NCBI RefSeq assembly: GCF_009674535.1 | Contig: NZ_WKJK01000016.1 | Coordinates: 1 to 64,000, forward strand | Length of the DNA: 64,000 bases | Reading direction: 5' to 3' | From: Duganella guangzhouensis | GTDB taxonomy: Bacteria > Pseudomonadota > Gammaproteobacteria > Burkholderiales > Burkholderiaceae_D | Shown: positions 45,080 through 53,117 of the stretch, piece by piece | Layout: the number at the start of each line of letters is the position of its first letter | Position numbering within the stretch: the stretch's first letter is position 1 | Notes under the pieces: generated by a model | Databases searched by the model: none | Told to the model about the DNA's origin: nothing | Seen by the model: only the letters and a program-made list of their open reading frames with translations | Translations under genes and position numbers: made by a program

Positions 45080-45649
45080 ATGCAGCTCCTCATCTCCCTG
45101 CTCATCATCGTCGCCACGGCAGCGGTGGTCTACGCCATCATCAAGACCAACCCCAACCAGGCCAAGCCCCTGCCGCAGCCGACCGGCGTGCCCTACGAAC
45201 CCAAGCTACCCGACAGCGCCCCCGCGCTGCACTGGACCGACGGCGGCCGCTTCATGGTCGAAGTCATGACCGAATCGCGCTACCAACCCACCCTGCATGT
45301 CCTACTTCGGGGTCAGACCCCGAAATCGGACATTGAATCGAGTGCGATCGAATGTCCTATTTCGGGGTCTGACCCCGAAGTGGACACGGGCTCGGCTGTG
45401 TTTGTGGCGACGCTGATGCCGGATGATCGCAATGCTTATGAGAATGAGGCGGTGGCGGTGTTTATTCAGCGTCAGATGGTGGGTTATCTGTCGCAGAAGG
45501 CGTCGATCAAGTTCCGTGAGCTGTTGCGCAAGAAGGAGGCGGCAGGGCAGTTGTCGACTTGTGATGCGCAGATACGCGGTGGGACGATGTGGCAGGGTAA
45601 GCGTCTGCAGTATGTGGTGGTGCTGGATGTGGAGCCGCTGGAGAAATGA
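45080..45649 (+). CDS. Membrane-anchored HIRAN-like protein with an internal palindromic insertion
   Basis: The 189-aa protein has an N-terminal membrane helix (LLISLLIIVATAAVVYAI). From ~60 onward it resembles a HIRAN-type domain: GRFMVEVMTESRYQPTLHVL, then NAYENEAVAVFIQRQMVGYLSQKASIKFRELL. Between these parts, residues ~74-102 are encoded entirely by a REPIN-like inverted repeat (45298-45386) that keeps the frame open. This insertion splits the domain in a loop. The stop overlaps the next gene by ATGA. Whether the protein still works is unknown. Confidence 0.65.
   Translation: MQLLISLLIIVATAAVVYAIIKTNPNQAKPLPQPTGVPYEPKLPDSAPALHWTDGGRFMVEVMTESRYQPTLHVLLRGQTPKSDIESSAIECPISGSDPEVDTGSAVFVATLMPDDRNAYENEAVAVFIQRQMVGYLSQKASIKFRELLRKKEAAGQLSTCDAQIRGGTMWQGKRLQYVVVLDVEPLEK
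45298..45386. repeat. REPIN-like pair of inverted palindromic repeats inside a gene
   Basis: Two units, 45298-45332 and 45353-45386, are inverted copies of each other. Each contains the palindrome TTCGGGGTCAGACCCCGAA (or its reverse complement) flanked by TGTCC and GGACA. A 20-base spacer separates them. The pair can form a long hairpin, as in REPINs of Proteobacteria mobilised by RAYT transposases. No RAYT gene is in the window. The element lies in frame inside the HIRAN-like gene. Confidence 0.8.
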
Positions 45650-46047
45650 TGATGCGTCTGCTCGCTATGCTGATGGTCGCGGTTCCGGCCTGGGCGGCTG
45701 AGCCGCCGCTGGTGATTTACTATAACGATCGGCCGCCGCAGCACTTTACCGAGCATGGCGCGCCGCGCGGGCCGGCCATCGATAAGGTGACGGCCGCGCT
45801 CAAGGCCGCCAACATCGATTACGAAATCCGCCCTATGCCGGCCAAGGAGCAGCTGGTGATTCTGCAGGCGAATCATGAACGCGCCTGCATGCTGGCGTGG
45901 GTGGCCCTGCCCGGTCGCGATGACAAGGGCAAGTTCTCGGAAGTGATTTACCGGGATGAACCGAAAGGCTCGGAACGCCGCCTGTGGTGTACCAAGGTGG
46001 TGCCTGAGCAATGGATGCAGCGCCTGAATCAGGCGCTGCTGAAGTAG
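45646..46047 (+). CDS. Short, probably truncated periplasmic binding protein
   Basis: This is a 133-aa protein with signal peptide RLLAMLMVAVPAWAAE. It opens like SBP_bac_3-type proteins (PLVIYYNDRPPQHFTEHGAPRGPAIDKV, then LKAANIDYEIRPMPAKEQL). Such proteins run about 230 residues, and this one jumps to a C-terminus of LWCTKVVPEQWMQRLNQALLK. A central segment of some 90 residues appears lost in frame. It is translationally coupled to the HIRAN-like gene. It may be a decaying gene or a shortened binding domain. Confidence 0.55.
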   Translation: MMMRLLAMLMVAVPAWAAEPPLVIYYNDRPPQHFTEHGAPRGPAIDKVTAALKAANIDYEIRPMPAKEQLVILQANHERACMLAWVALPGRDDKGKFSEVIYRDEPKGSERRLWCTKVVPEQWMQRLNQALLK

Positions 46048-46767
46048 TTACTTCTTGGTGAAGACCAGATCCCACACGCCGTGGCCCAGCTTCAGGCCGC
46101 GGTTTTCAAACTTGGTCAGCGGACGATAGGCCGGCTGCGGCGCGTAGCCGTCGGCGGTGTTCTGCAAGCCTTCTTCGGCGCTCAGTACTTCCAGCATCTG
46201 CACCGCGTAGTCTTCCCAGTCGGTGGCCAGGTGCAGGTAGCCGCCCTGCTCCAGCTTTTGCACCAGCACTTTGACGAACGGCGACTGGATCAATCGACGC
46301 TTGTTGTGACGCGCTTTGTGCCATGGGTCGGGGAAGTAGATGTGCACGCCGTGCAGCGAGCCATCCGGGATCATGAAGTTCAGCACTTCCACCGCGTCGT
46401 GCTGGATCGCTTTCAGGTTGCTCAGCCCCTGTTCGTCGATCAGCTTGAGCAGACTGCCCACGCCCGGCGTGTGCACTTCGACGCCGATGAAGTCTTTCTC
46501 CGGCATCACGCCGGCGATGTGCGCGGTGGTGCCGCCCATGCCGAAGCCGATTTCCAACACCACCGGCGCCTTGCGGCCGAAGGTCTGCTGGTAATCCAGC
46601 GGCGCCTTGGTGTATTCGATCAGGAATTTCGGCCCCTGTTCTTCCAGCGCGCGCGCCTGCGCGGTCGACAGGCGGCCGGCACGGGTGACGAAACTGCGGA
46701 TGCGGTGTTCGCTCGGGTCGTACAGCATGCCCCGCGCTGGGGCGTCTTTAGGCGTATCGGAAGACAT
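46048..46767 (-). CDS. trmB: tRNA (guanine-N7-)-methyltransferase TrmB
   Basis: This is a 239-aa SAM-dependent enzyme that methylates G46 of tRNA. The SAM site is VLEIGFGMGGTTAHIA, followed by DFIGVEVHTPGVGSLL. The family motif VHIYFPDPWHKARHNKRRL is intact and the end YRPLTKFENRGLKLGHGVWDL is diagnostic. The N-terminal ~50 residues are the usual variable extension. It meets the preceding gene tail to tail with no gap. Confidence 0.95.
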   Translation of the reverse strand: MSSDTPKDAPARGMLYDPSEHRIRSFVTRAGRLSTAQARALEEQGPKFLIEYTKAPLDYQQTFGRKAPVVLEIGFGMGGTTAHIAGVMPEKDFIGVEVHTPGVGSLLKLIDEQGLSNLKAIQHDAVEVLNFMIPDGSLHGVHIYFPDPWHKARHNKRRLIQSPFVKVLVQKLEQGGYLHLATDWEDYAVQMLEVLSAEEGLQNTADGYAPQPAYRPLTKFENRGLKLGHGVWDLVFTKK

Positions 46768-46879
46768 GGTCGGAAATCGGCAGAATTTGTTGAGGCGGCA
46801 TTATATCAGGCTTGGTCTGCCGTTTTTTCAAATCGATTGACACTCACTGACAGTTGAGGTCTAATCATCATCTGAGGCG

Positions 46880-46893
46880 TGAAATCGTTTTCA
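46880..46893. promoter_or_regulatory. LacI-type operator upstream of the GH1 gene
   Basis: TGAAATCGTTTTCA lies 54 bases before the GH1 start. It matches the four-site array at 55642-55718, with TGAAA-x-CG-x-TTTCA symmetry. The shared motif suggests that one LacI-family repressor controls both loci. Confidence 0.7.
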
Positions 46894-46947
46894 AACGTTG
46901 CTATGTCCTCCCTTCCGCACCCGTCAATCCTGTAAAACGATAAATAC

Positions 46948-48297
46948 ATGACCGATTTCACGCAATTTCCACCCTCGTTCACCTGGGGCGTCGCCACCAG
47001 CGCCTTCCAGATTGAAGGCGGCGCCAGCGCCGACGGCAAAGGCCCTTCGATCTGGGACACTTTCTCCCACACTCCCGGCAAGGTCATCGACGGCACCAAT
47101 GGCGACGTCGCCTGCGACCACTACCACCGCTACCCGGAAGACGTGGCCATCATGGCCGGTCTGGGCGTGGACGCCTACCGCTTCTCGATGGCCTGGTCGC
47201 GCGTGCAACCGCAGGGCAAGGGCGCGTGGAACGAGGCCGGCTGGGATTTCTACGACCGCCTGCTGAAGGAACTGGAAAGCAAGAACATCGACGCCCACAT
47301 CACGCTGTACCACTGGGATCTGCCGCAGGGTCTGCAGGATGAAGGCGGCTGGCTGAACCGCGACACCGCCTACCATTTCGCCGAATACGCGGCGGAAGTG
47401 GCGCGCCGCTTCGGCAATCGCGTGAAAACGATTGCAACGCACAACGAGCCGTGGTGCACGGCCAATCTGGGCTACGGTAACGCGCAGTTCGCGCCGGGCG
47501 TGGCCGATCTGAAGCAATCGATTCAGGTATCGCACCACCTGGTGCTGTCGCACGGCCTGGCGATGACCGCCATGCGCAAGGTCGGCAGCAGCGCCCAGCT
47601 GGGCATCGTGCTGAATCAATGGACCGCCGACCCAGCCACCGACAGCGAGGCCGACAAGGCCGCCGCCGAATTCGAATATTCGCGCTCGGTCGAATGGTTT
47701 ATGGACCCTATCTTCAAGGGCAAGTATCCGGAGTACGCACTGAAGGTCCATGGCGACAACTCGCCAGTGGTGCAGGACGGCGATCTGGAAATCGCCCACC
47801 AGAAGATCGACTTCCTGGGCGTGAACTACTACTTCCGCGCCTTCTGCTCGACCGAAACCCCGCCGCGCCAGCCCGAGTGCAAACTGGGCAAAACCGACAT
47901 GGGTTGGGAAATCTATCCGGACGGCCTGACCGAGCTGCTGCTGAAGCTGCACGCGGCCTACGAACTGCCGCCGATCTACATCACCGAAAACGGCATGGCC
48001 AATCCGGACACCATCGTCAACGGCGAAGTACCGGACGCGGCCCGCATCGATTTCGTGCTGCGCCACCTGAAAGCGCTGAACGATGCCCGCCTGCAGGGCG
48101 TCAACATCCAGGGCTATTTCCTGTGGTCGCTGCTGGACAACTTTGAATGGAACTCGGGCTACGCCAAACGTTTCGGCATCGTCCACGTCGACTACGCGAC
48201 CCAGAAGCGCACGCTGAAGCACAGCGCGCTGTGGTATCGCGACTACCTGATCCAACAACGTCCGCAGACGCAGTTGAACGCTGCGCACGCTGCCTGA
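46948..48297 (+). CDS. GH1 beta-glucosidase
   Basis: This is a 449-aa cytoplasmic enzyme of standard GH1 length. The N-terminal FPPSFTWGVATSAFQIEGG is the family signature. The acid/base is Glu167 in ATHNEPW and the nucleophile is Glu347 in IYITENGMA. The end has YFLWSLLDNFEWNSGY, the aglycone-site signature. It has no signal peptide, so it cleaves glucosides after uptake, presumably by the MFS transporter encoded downstream. A LacI-type operator lies upstream. Confidence 0.94.
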   Translation: MTDFTQFPPSFTWGVATSAFQIEGGASADGKGPSIWDTFSHTPGKVIDGTNGDVACDHYHRYPEDVAIMAGLGVDAYRFSMAWSRVQPQGKGAWNEAGWDFYDRLLKELESKNIDAHITLYHWDLPQGLQDEGGWLNRDTAYHFAEYAAEVARRFGNRVKTIATHNEPWCTANLGYGNAQFAPGVADLKQSIQVSHHLVLSHGLAMTAMRKVGSSAQLGIVLNQWTADPATDSEADKAAAEFEYSRSVEWFMDPIFKGKYPEYALKVHGDNSPVVQDGDLEIAHQKIDFLGVNYYFRAFCSTETPPRQPECKLGKTDMGWEIYPDGLTELLLKLHAAYELPPIYITENGMANPDTIVNGEVPDAARIDFVLRHLKALNDARLQGVNIQGYFLWSLLDNFEWNSGYAKRFGIVHVDYATQKRTLKHSALWYRDYLIQQRPQTQLNAAHAA

Positions 48298-48315
48298 GCA
48301 ACGCAACGTAGTACC

Positions 48316-48340
48316 GCCGCCGGCCCATAAAGCCGGCGGC
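48316..48340 (+). terminator. Hairpin after the GH1 gene, possible weak terminator
   Basis: GCCGCCGGC at 48316-48324 pairs with GCCGGCGGC at 48332-48340 over a 7-base loop, 19 bases after the GH1 stop. Only a short pyrimidine/T stretch (TCCCGTTT) follows, so termination may be partial and allow reading into the MFS gene. Confidence 0.4.
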
Positions 48341-48403
48341 TCCCGTTTGAAGCTGGCCGCAGAGCCGGTGATACACTCCACCGAGAACAACGAGGACGAC
48401 ACC

Positions 48404-49780
48404 ATGAGCACCGCGCCATCCGCCATGCCGCAACCACCGCAGCCCGCCGCCAACGATCCGGCGCCGGCATCCGCCCCGCCATCACTGTTGCGCGCCATGT
48501 TCGCGCGCGGCACGCCCATGCTGTGGGTGCCGAGCGGTTACTTCGCGATGGCGCTGACCTATATGATGCTGACCAGCGTCACCTCCATCATGTTCAAGAA
48601 CCTGGGCATGGACAACGGCCAGGCGGCGCAATACGCCAGCTATCTGATTCTGGCCTACACCATCAAGCCGCTGTTCGCGCCCTTTGTTGAAATGTACCGC
48701 ACCAAGAAGTTCTTCGTGCTGGCGGCGCAGCTGATCGTCGGCGTCGGCTTTGCCGGCGTGGCGCTGGCGATGTCGCTGCCGGATTACATGGTCATCATGG
48801 TGTTCCTGTTCGGCCTGCTGTCGCTGGTGGGCGCGACCCAGGACATCGCCTCGGACGGCGTATACGTCACCGCGCTCGACACCAAAACCCAGTCGCTGTT
48901 CTGCGGCATCCAGAGCCTGAGCTGGAACATCGGCCCCATCGTCGCCTCGGGCGGCATGGTGTACCTGAGCGGCTGGCTGCACACCCACTACTTCCATCAC
49001 CAGCCCGGCGTGTTCGGACCGGAGTGGATCGATTCCTGGCGCATCATCTTCTTCATCGTGGCCGCCATCACCATCGTCACCGCGCTGTGGCATATGCGCG
49101 TGATGCCGGACGGCGCCAAGGCCGAAAACGCGCCGACCTCGGTGGCCGACGCGGCCTTCATCCTCAAGGACTCCTTCATCACCTTCTTCCAAAAGCGCGA
49201 TGTGTGGCTGATGGTGGGCTTTGCCTTCGTGTTCCGCCTCAGCATCGGGCTGCTGGAAAAAATCGGTCCCTTCTTCATGGTCGATCCGGTGGCCAAGGGC
49301 GGGCTGGGGCTGTCGAATGAAATGCTGGGCCTGATCTACGGCACTTACGGCCTGATCGCCGTGCTGCTGGGTTCGCTGCTGGGCGGCATCTTCGTGGCCC
49401 GCCGCGGCTTGCAGAAGACGCTGTTCACGCTGTGCTGCGCGGTCAACATCCCCAATGTGACGTTCCTGCTGATGTCGATCTACCAGCCGGACAACCTGGT
49501 GGTGATTTGCGCCGGTGTGGCGGTGGAAAAATTCTTCTTCGGCTTCGGCTCGGTCGGCTTCATGATCTACCTGATGCAGCAGCTGGCACCGGGCAAGTAC
49601 ACCACCACCCACTACGCCTTCGGCACCGGCCTGATGGGCCTGTGCATGATGGTGACCGGCGTGGTCAGCGGCCACCTGCAGCAAGCGTTGGGCTATGTGC
49701 ACTACTTCTGGCTGGTGATGGCCGCCACCATCCCATCCTTCCTGGTGACCTGGTTCGCACCCTTCCACCACAAGGAATAA
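48404..49780 (+). CDS. MFS transporter next to GH1
   Basis: The 458-aa inner-membrane protein starts at 48404, after an 18-codon upstream extension that lacks conservation. The first ~25 residues are a Pro-rich cytoplasmic tail, then about twelve membrane helices. AmpG-like features include SLVGATQDIASDGVYVTAL and SVTSIMFKNLGMDNGQAAQYASYL. It is placed to import the glucosides that GH1 cleaves. Muropeptide transport is the alternative given the AmpG resemblance, but no muropeptide genes are nearby. Confidence 0.78.
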   Translation: MSTAPSAMPQPPQPAANDPAPASAPPSLLRAMFARGTPMLWVPSGYFAMALTYMMLTSVTSIMFKNLGMDNGQAAQYASYLILAYTIKPLFAPFVEMYRTKKFFVLAAQLIVGVGFAGVALAMSLPDYMVIMVFLFGLLSLVGATQDIASDGVYVTALDTKTQSLFCGIQSLSWNIGPIVASGGMVYLSGWLHTHYFHHQPGVFGPEWIDSWRIIFFIVAAITIVTALWHMRVMPDGAKAENAPTSVADAAFILKDSFITFFQKRDVWLMVGFAFVFRLSIGLLEKIGPFFMVDPVAKGGLGLSNEMLGLIYGTYGLIAVLLGSLLGGIFVARRGLQKTLFTLCCAVNIPNVTFLLMSIYQPDNLVVICAGVAVEKFFFGFGSVGFMIYLMQQLAPGKYTTTHYAFGTGLMGLCMMVTGVVSGHLQQALGYVHYFWLVMAATIPSFLVTWFAPFHHKE

Positions 49781-49783
49781 GGC

Positions 49784-50023
49784 TCAGGCTTCGCCTGACA
49801 GCGAACGCAGGTCTTCCTCGCGGATGCGGCGCTCCGGCGCCAGCACCCGGGCGATGACCTGCGGGTTCAGGCCCATGTTCTGCAGCAATTCCACCGCGCC
49901 CGTGGTACCGACATCGCGCTGCACCTGCAGCGCCTGCCGAACGATGAAATCATAGGAATGCCAGCCAGCCGTGTCCGACGTTTGCGGCCGCAGCTGCTGG
50001 CGTCTGTCGTGCTCGGGTATCAT
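49784..50023 (-). CDS. Small uncharacterised protein related to the 17410 product
   Basis: This is a 79-aa protein starting at 50023 behind GAGGAGG. The frame continues further upstream, but only this start has a good ribosome binding site. The core, YDFIVRQALQVQRDVGTTGA, leads to VELLQNMGLNPQVIARVLAPERRIR, the same C-terminal pattern as in the 17410-17847 product. No function is known to me. It converges with the MFS gene. Confidence 0.55.
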   Translation of the reverse strand: MIPEHDRRQQLRPQTSDTAGWHSYDFIVRQALQVQRDVGTTGAVELLQNMGLNPQVIARVLAPERRIREEDLRSLSGEA

Positions 50024-50096
50024 GATGTCCTCCTCGTTGTACATCGCAGGCGCATAGAGTAACGCAAGATGGGTTCGCGTGCGCGTACGGTAGCCC

Positions 50097-51233
50097 TCAT
50101 TCTTTTGCCGGGTCATATGAGAGCTGGACCTTGTAGCCTTCCGGCGCAATCGAGGTATCAAAAGGATAGCTGCTCCAGTTCTGCTGATCCAGCATGCCCA
50201 GCTTGACCAGGATGGTGTGCGGCTGCTCCTTGTTGCGGCCCTCCAGCAAGTTGACGGCGGCGTTGACTGCCACCCGCGCCTGGCTCACGCCCTTGGTGTC
50301 GGCCGCCGCGTAGATTTCCTTGTTGCGGATCAGGTGAGCGATTTCGCCGGTCAGGTCATAGGCCACCACGCGGATGTGGTCGCCCAGACCGGACGCCTTC
50401 AGCGGCTCCAATGCCGCCGGCGCGCAGCCGGTGCAGCCAATCAGATAATCCAGCCGCTTGCCATGCTTGACCAGGATCGCCTTGGCCAGCTGCGCCTGCA
50501 GGCCGCGTTCGCTGTCGCCGTAGCGGATGTCCAGAATATTGACTTCGATCGGCGCCTCCTGCGACGCGATACGCGTGCCATCCACTTCGCCCTTGACCCA
50601 GCCAGCGCCCATCGGCCCCGGCAGCAACGCGATGTTGATCGACTTCAGGCCACGTTGCTGGGCGTCGCGGATGGCCCAGCGCGTCGCCTCCATGCCCATC
50701 GCGCGCAGCGAGGTGGTGATCTTGAGGTGCAACTCGTCGCTGCGGCTATCGTTAGCCAGTTCCAGCACCGGAATGCCGGCCGCGCGCGCCCGCACGATGG
50801 ACGGATTGTTGGCCGTCAGGCTGATCGGCGAAATCACGATGGCGTCGTATTTGGCGGCGATGGCTTCATCCATCTTGTGCAACTGGCCCTGCAGATCGTC
50901 GTAGCCGCTGGCAGGCAGGATGTCGGCCACCACGCCCAGCCGACGTGCCTCGCTGATGACGCCATACGCCACGCCGCTCCAGTACGGATCTTTCAGATGC
51001 GGGAACAGGAAAGCGATGCGCCAGCGCTTGCTGGCGTGGAGCGCCGGTGCGTACTGCCCGTGCACCAGGCGGCCGCTGGCCAGCGCATCGTCGGCGGTGC
51101 CGTTCGGCTGCAGCGGGCGGTAGATCGAGGTGACCGGGATCGGCGCAAACCTGGCCGGCTGCTCGGCCAGCGCCGGCATCATCGCCATCGCCAGACTGCA
51201 TGCCGCCAGCAGTGACAGGGAAATCGTCTTCAT
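50097..51233 (-). CDS. TorT-like periplasmic binding protein
   Basis: This is a 378-aa exported protein with signal ISLSLLAACSLAMAMMPALA. The mature part is a type I sugar-binding fold (WRIAFLFPHLKDPYWSGVAYGVISEARRLGV, then YDAIVISPISLTANN and VVAYDLTGEIAHLIRNKEIYAAADTKG). The opening and length fit TorT, the receptor partner of TorS-type sensor kinases, as well as transporter-bound receptors. No TorS, permease or ATPase is in the window. It starts within the stop of the next upstream gene, another binding protein, so both are made together. Confidence 0.7.
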   Translation of the reverse strand: MKTISLSLLAACSLAMAMMPALAEQPARFAPIPVTSIYRPLQPNGTADDALASGRLVHGQYAPALHASKRWRIAFLFPHLKDPYWSGVAYGVISEARRLGVVADILPASGYDDLQGQLHKMDEAIAAKYDAIVISPISLTANNPSIVRARAAGIPVLELANDSRSDELHLKITTSLRAMGMEATRWAIRDAQQRGLKSINIALLPGPMGAGWVKGEVDGTRIASQEAPIEVNILDIRYGDSERGLQAQLAKAILVKHGKRLDYLIGCTGCAPAALEPLKASGLGDHIRVVAYDLTGEIAHLIRNKEIYAAADTKGVSQARVAVNAAVNLLEGRNKEQPHTILVKLGMLDQQNWSSYPFDTSIAPEGYKVQLSYDPAKE

Positions 51234-52048
51234 CGTTGCACCTTATGTAGATCGCCGCAGGCGCCGGTGCGTGGCGCGCCATCGCCCAGCGGCACCAGCA
51301 CGCCATTGCGCGCGCCCAGCCGGGCCAGCTCGCCCGAGCGCACCATCGCGTTGAACAAATCATTGTAACGCGCGCGCACTGCGGCAAATTTGGAACTGCG
51401 CGGGAAGGCCAGATAGCCATCCAGCTGTGTAATATCGGGGCACAGCACGGTCAGCGTATCGCCCAGGTGCAGGCTCTCGACCAGTTGCGTGGTATTGCGT
51501 TCATTGGTGGCCAGCAGATCGACCCGGCCCAGGTTCAGCATCTGCAGACCGTTTTCCAGTTGCGGCACTTCGCTGATATCCAGCTGCGGGCGCGCCTGCT
51601 CGAACTGCGGGCCGTAATGCCAGCCGCGCACGGCGCCGATGCGGCGCTGCTTCAGCATCGCCAGCTCGCCCTGCCAGTTGATTTGCGTATCGCGGCGCGC
51701 ATAGAAAATCATGCGGTCGCGGTAAAACGGATGATCCAGAAAACTGAAGCGCGCCAGCCGCTCCGGCGACTTGTAGGGGCCGACCAGAATATCGGCCTGC
51801 GCCGCCTCCACCATCGCCTGCGCGCGCGGCCACGGATACAGTTTGAAGCGCACTGTATCGCCGGCCCGCGCCGCCAGCGCGCGCACCACATCCACGCCCA
51901 GCCCCTGCCACTGGCCATCGGCGCCCTGCTCAAAAATATGACTGAAACTGGCACCCACCGCCAACCGCTCCACCGCGCGCACCGGCTGCGACACACCGGC
52001 GCCCAGCGCCAGGATCAATGCCAGCAAGAGAGGAGTGGTCACGCGCAT
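51230..52048 (-). CDS. Periplasmic substrate-binding protein (SBP_bac_3-like)
   Basis: This is a 272-aa exported protein with signal LLLALILALGAGVSQPVRA. The fold is the amino-acid-type binding protein: GLGVDVVRALAARAGDTVRFKLYPWPRAQAMVEAAQADIL, then RIGAVRGWHYGPQFE. Its stop overlaps the TorT-like start by ATGA. The pair may feed one signalling or uptake system not encoded nearby. Confidence 0.78.
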   Translation of the reverse strand: MRVTTPLLLALILALGAGVSQPVRAVERLAVGASFSHIFEQGADGQWQGLGVDVVRALAARAGDTVRFKLYPWPRAQAMVEAAQADILVGPYKSPERLARFSFLDHPFYRDRMIFYARRDTQINWQGELAMLKQRRIGAVRGWHYGPQFEQARPQLDISEVPQLENGLQMLNLGRVDLLATNERNTTQLVESLHLGDTLTVLCPDITQLDGYLAFPRSSKFAAVRARYNDLFNAMVRSGELARLGARNGVLVPLGDGAPRTGACGDLHKVQR

Positions 52049-52070
52049 AGTGGCTTCATACTAGCATGGG

Positions 52071-52997
52071 CTAGGGCAATTGCCGACGCAGGAATGCCAC
52101 GCTGGCCTCCACCGTCGGCTGCAGCCAGGGATCGAACAGCCAGAACGAATGCGGCGTATCGGGCAGCAGCAGCTTGTCGCTGGCCACGCCCAGCTGCGTC
52201 ATCTGCGCCATCATCTGTTCGCGCCCGGCCGAGAAGCGCGGCTGCGCGCTGCCGATGAACAGTATCGGCGGCATGCCGGCGCGCACGTAGCGGATCGGCG
52301 ACGCCTCACGCCAGCGCGCCGGCTGATCGGCATAACGGCCGCCGAACCAGGCGCCGGCCGACGACGGATTCTTTTTCGGATCATCCTCATACTTGAGCGC
52401 CAGCTCGCTGGTGAAATCGGACAGACCATCGATATTGATGATGGCCTGCACCTCGGCGCCATCCTTGCCGGTGACGCCGGCCAGCGCCGCGATCTGGCCA
52501 CCGGCCGAACCGCCGGCCAGCACGATGCGCTGCGGATCGATATGCAACTGCCGCGCATGCGCGCGCACCCAGCGCACCGCCTGCTGCACATCCTGCACCG
52601 CCGCCGGATACGGTGCTTCACCGGACAGCCGATAGCTGACCGTCACCGCCGCATAACCGCGCTGCGTCAGCCGCAGCGCCATCGGCACGAACTCCGAACG
52701 GAAGCCCGCCTTCCAGCCGCCGCCATGCACAAAGACCACCACCGGCAAGCGCTCGCCGGCCGGCAGATACGCATCCAGCTTCAGACAGCGCGCACCGTAC
52801 TGCGCATACACCTGGTCGGCCAGCTTGGTCACGCCGTCCGGCAGCGCATCGCTGGCGATTTGAATAAAGGGAAATTCGCGCACCAGCTTCTCGTAAGTAT
52901 GCGGCACATCGTAGGTATTGGATGGATCGGCGGGCGGCTCCACGCAAGGCGGCGTGGCAACCAGGGCGGCGGCAAGGACAGCACTCAGGACAGGCAT
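52071..52997 (-). CDS. Exported alpha/beta hydrolase, esterase type
   Basis: This is a 308-aa protein with a probable signal peptide (VLSAVLAAALVATPP). The hormone-sensitive-lipase-like oxyanion motif is VVVFVHGGGWKAG. The nucleophile Ser is in VLAGGSAGGQIAAL, the acid is around the SDFTSE or VGSAQPRF region, and the His is in LLPDTPHSFWLFD. Members deacetylate or de-esterify sugars and aromatic esters (BD-FAE group). Its position next to carbohydrate genes suggests removal of ester groups from plant polymers. Confidence 0.8.
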   Translation of the reverse strand: MPVLSAVLAAALVATPPCVEPPADPSNTYDVPHTYEKLVREFPFIQIASDALPDGVTKLADQVYAQYGARCLKLDAYLPAGERLPVVVFVHGGGWKAGFRSEFVPMALRLTQRGYAAVTVSYRLSGEAPYPAAVQDVQQAVRWVRAHARQLHIDPQRIVLAGGSAGGQIAALAGVTGKDGAEVQAIINIDGLSDFTSELALKYEDDPKKNPSSAGAWFGGRYADQPARWREASPIRYVRAGMPPILFIGSAQPRFSAGREQMMAQMTQLGVASDKLLLPDTPHSFWLFDPWLQPTVEASVAFLRRQLP

Positions 52998-53037
52998 CTA
53001 CACCTCAAGGCAAATCACACGGCTATCAGTATCGCAT

Positions 53038-53073
53038 AAAAAAAAGCCCCTCGGCCGGGGAGGCGCGAGGGGC
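53038..53073 (-). terminator. Intrinsic terminator of the TonB receptor gene
   Basis: On the minus strand GCCCCTCG pairs with CGAGGGGC (53046-53053 with 53066-53073) and is followed by eight T (53038-53045). It lies 45 bases past the receptor stop. Confidence 0.85.
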
Positions 53074-53117
53074 GGTAAAACCACAGACAACACTGGACTA
53101 CATGAAAAACTCTTTGC

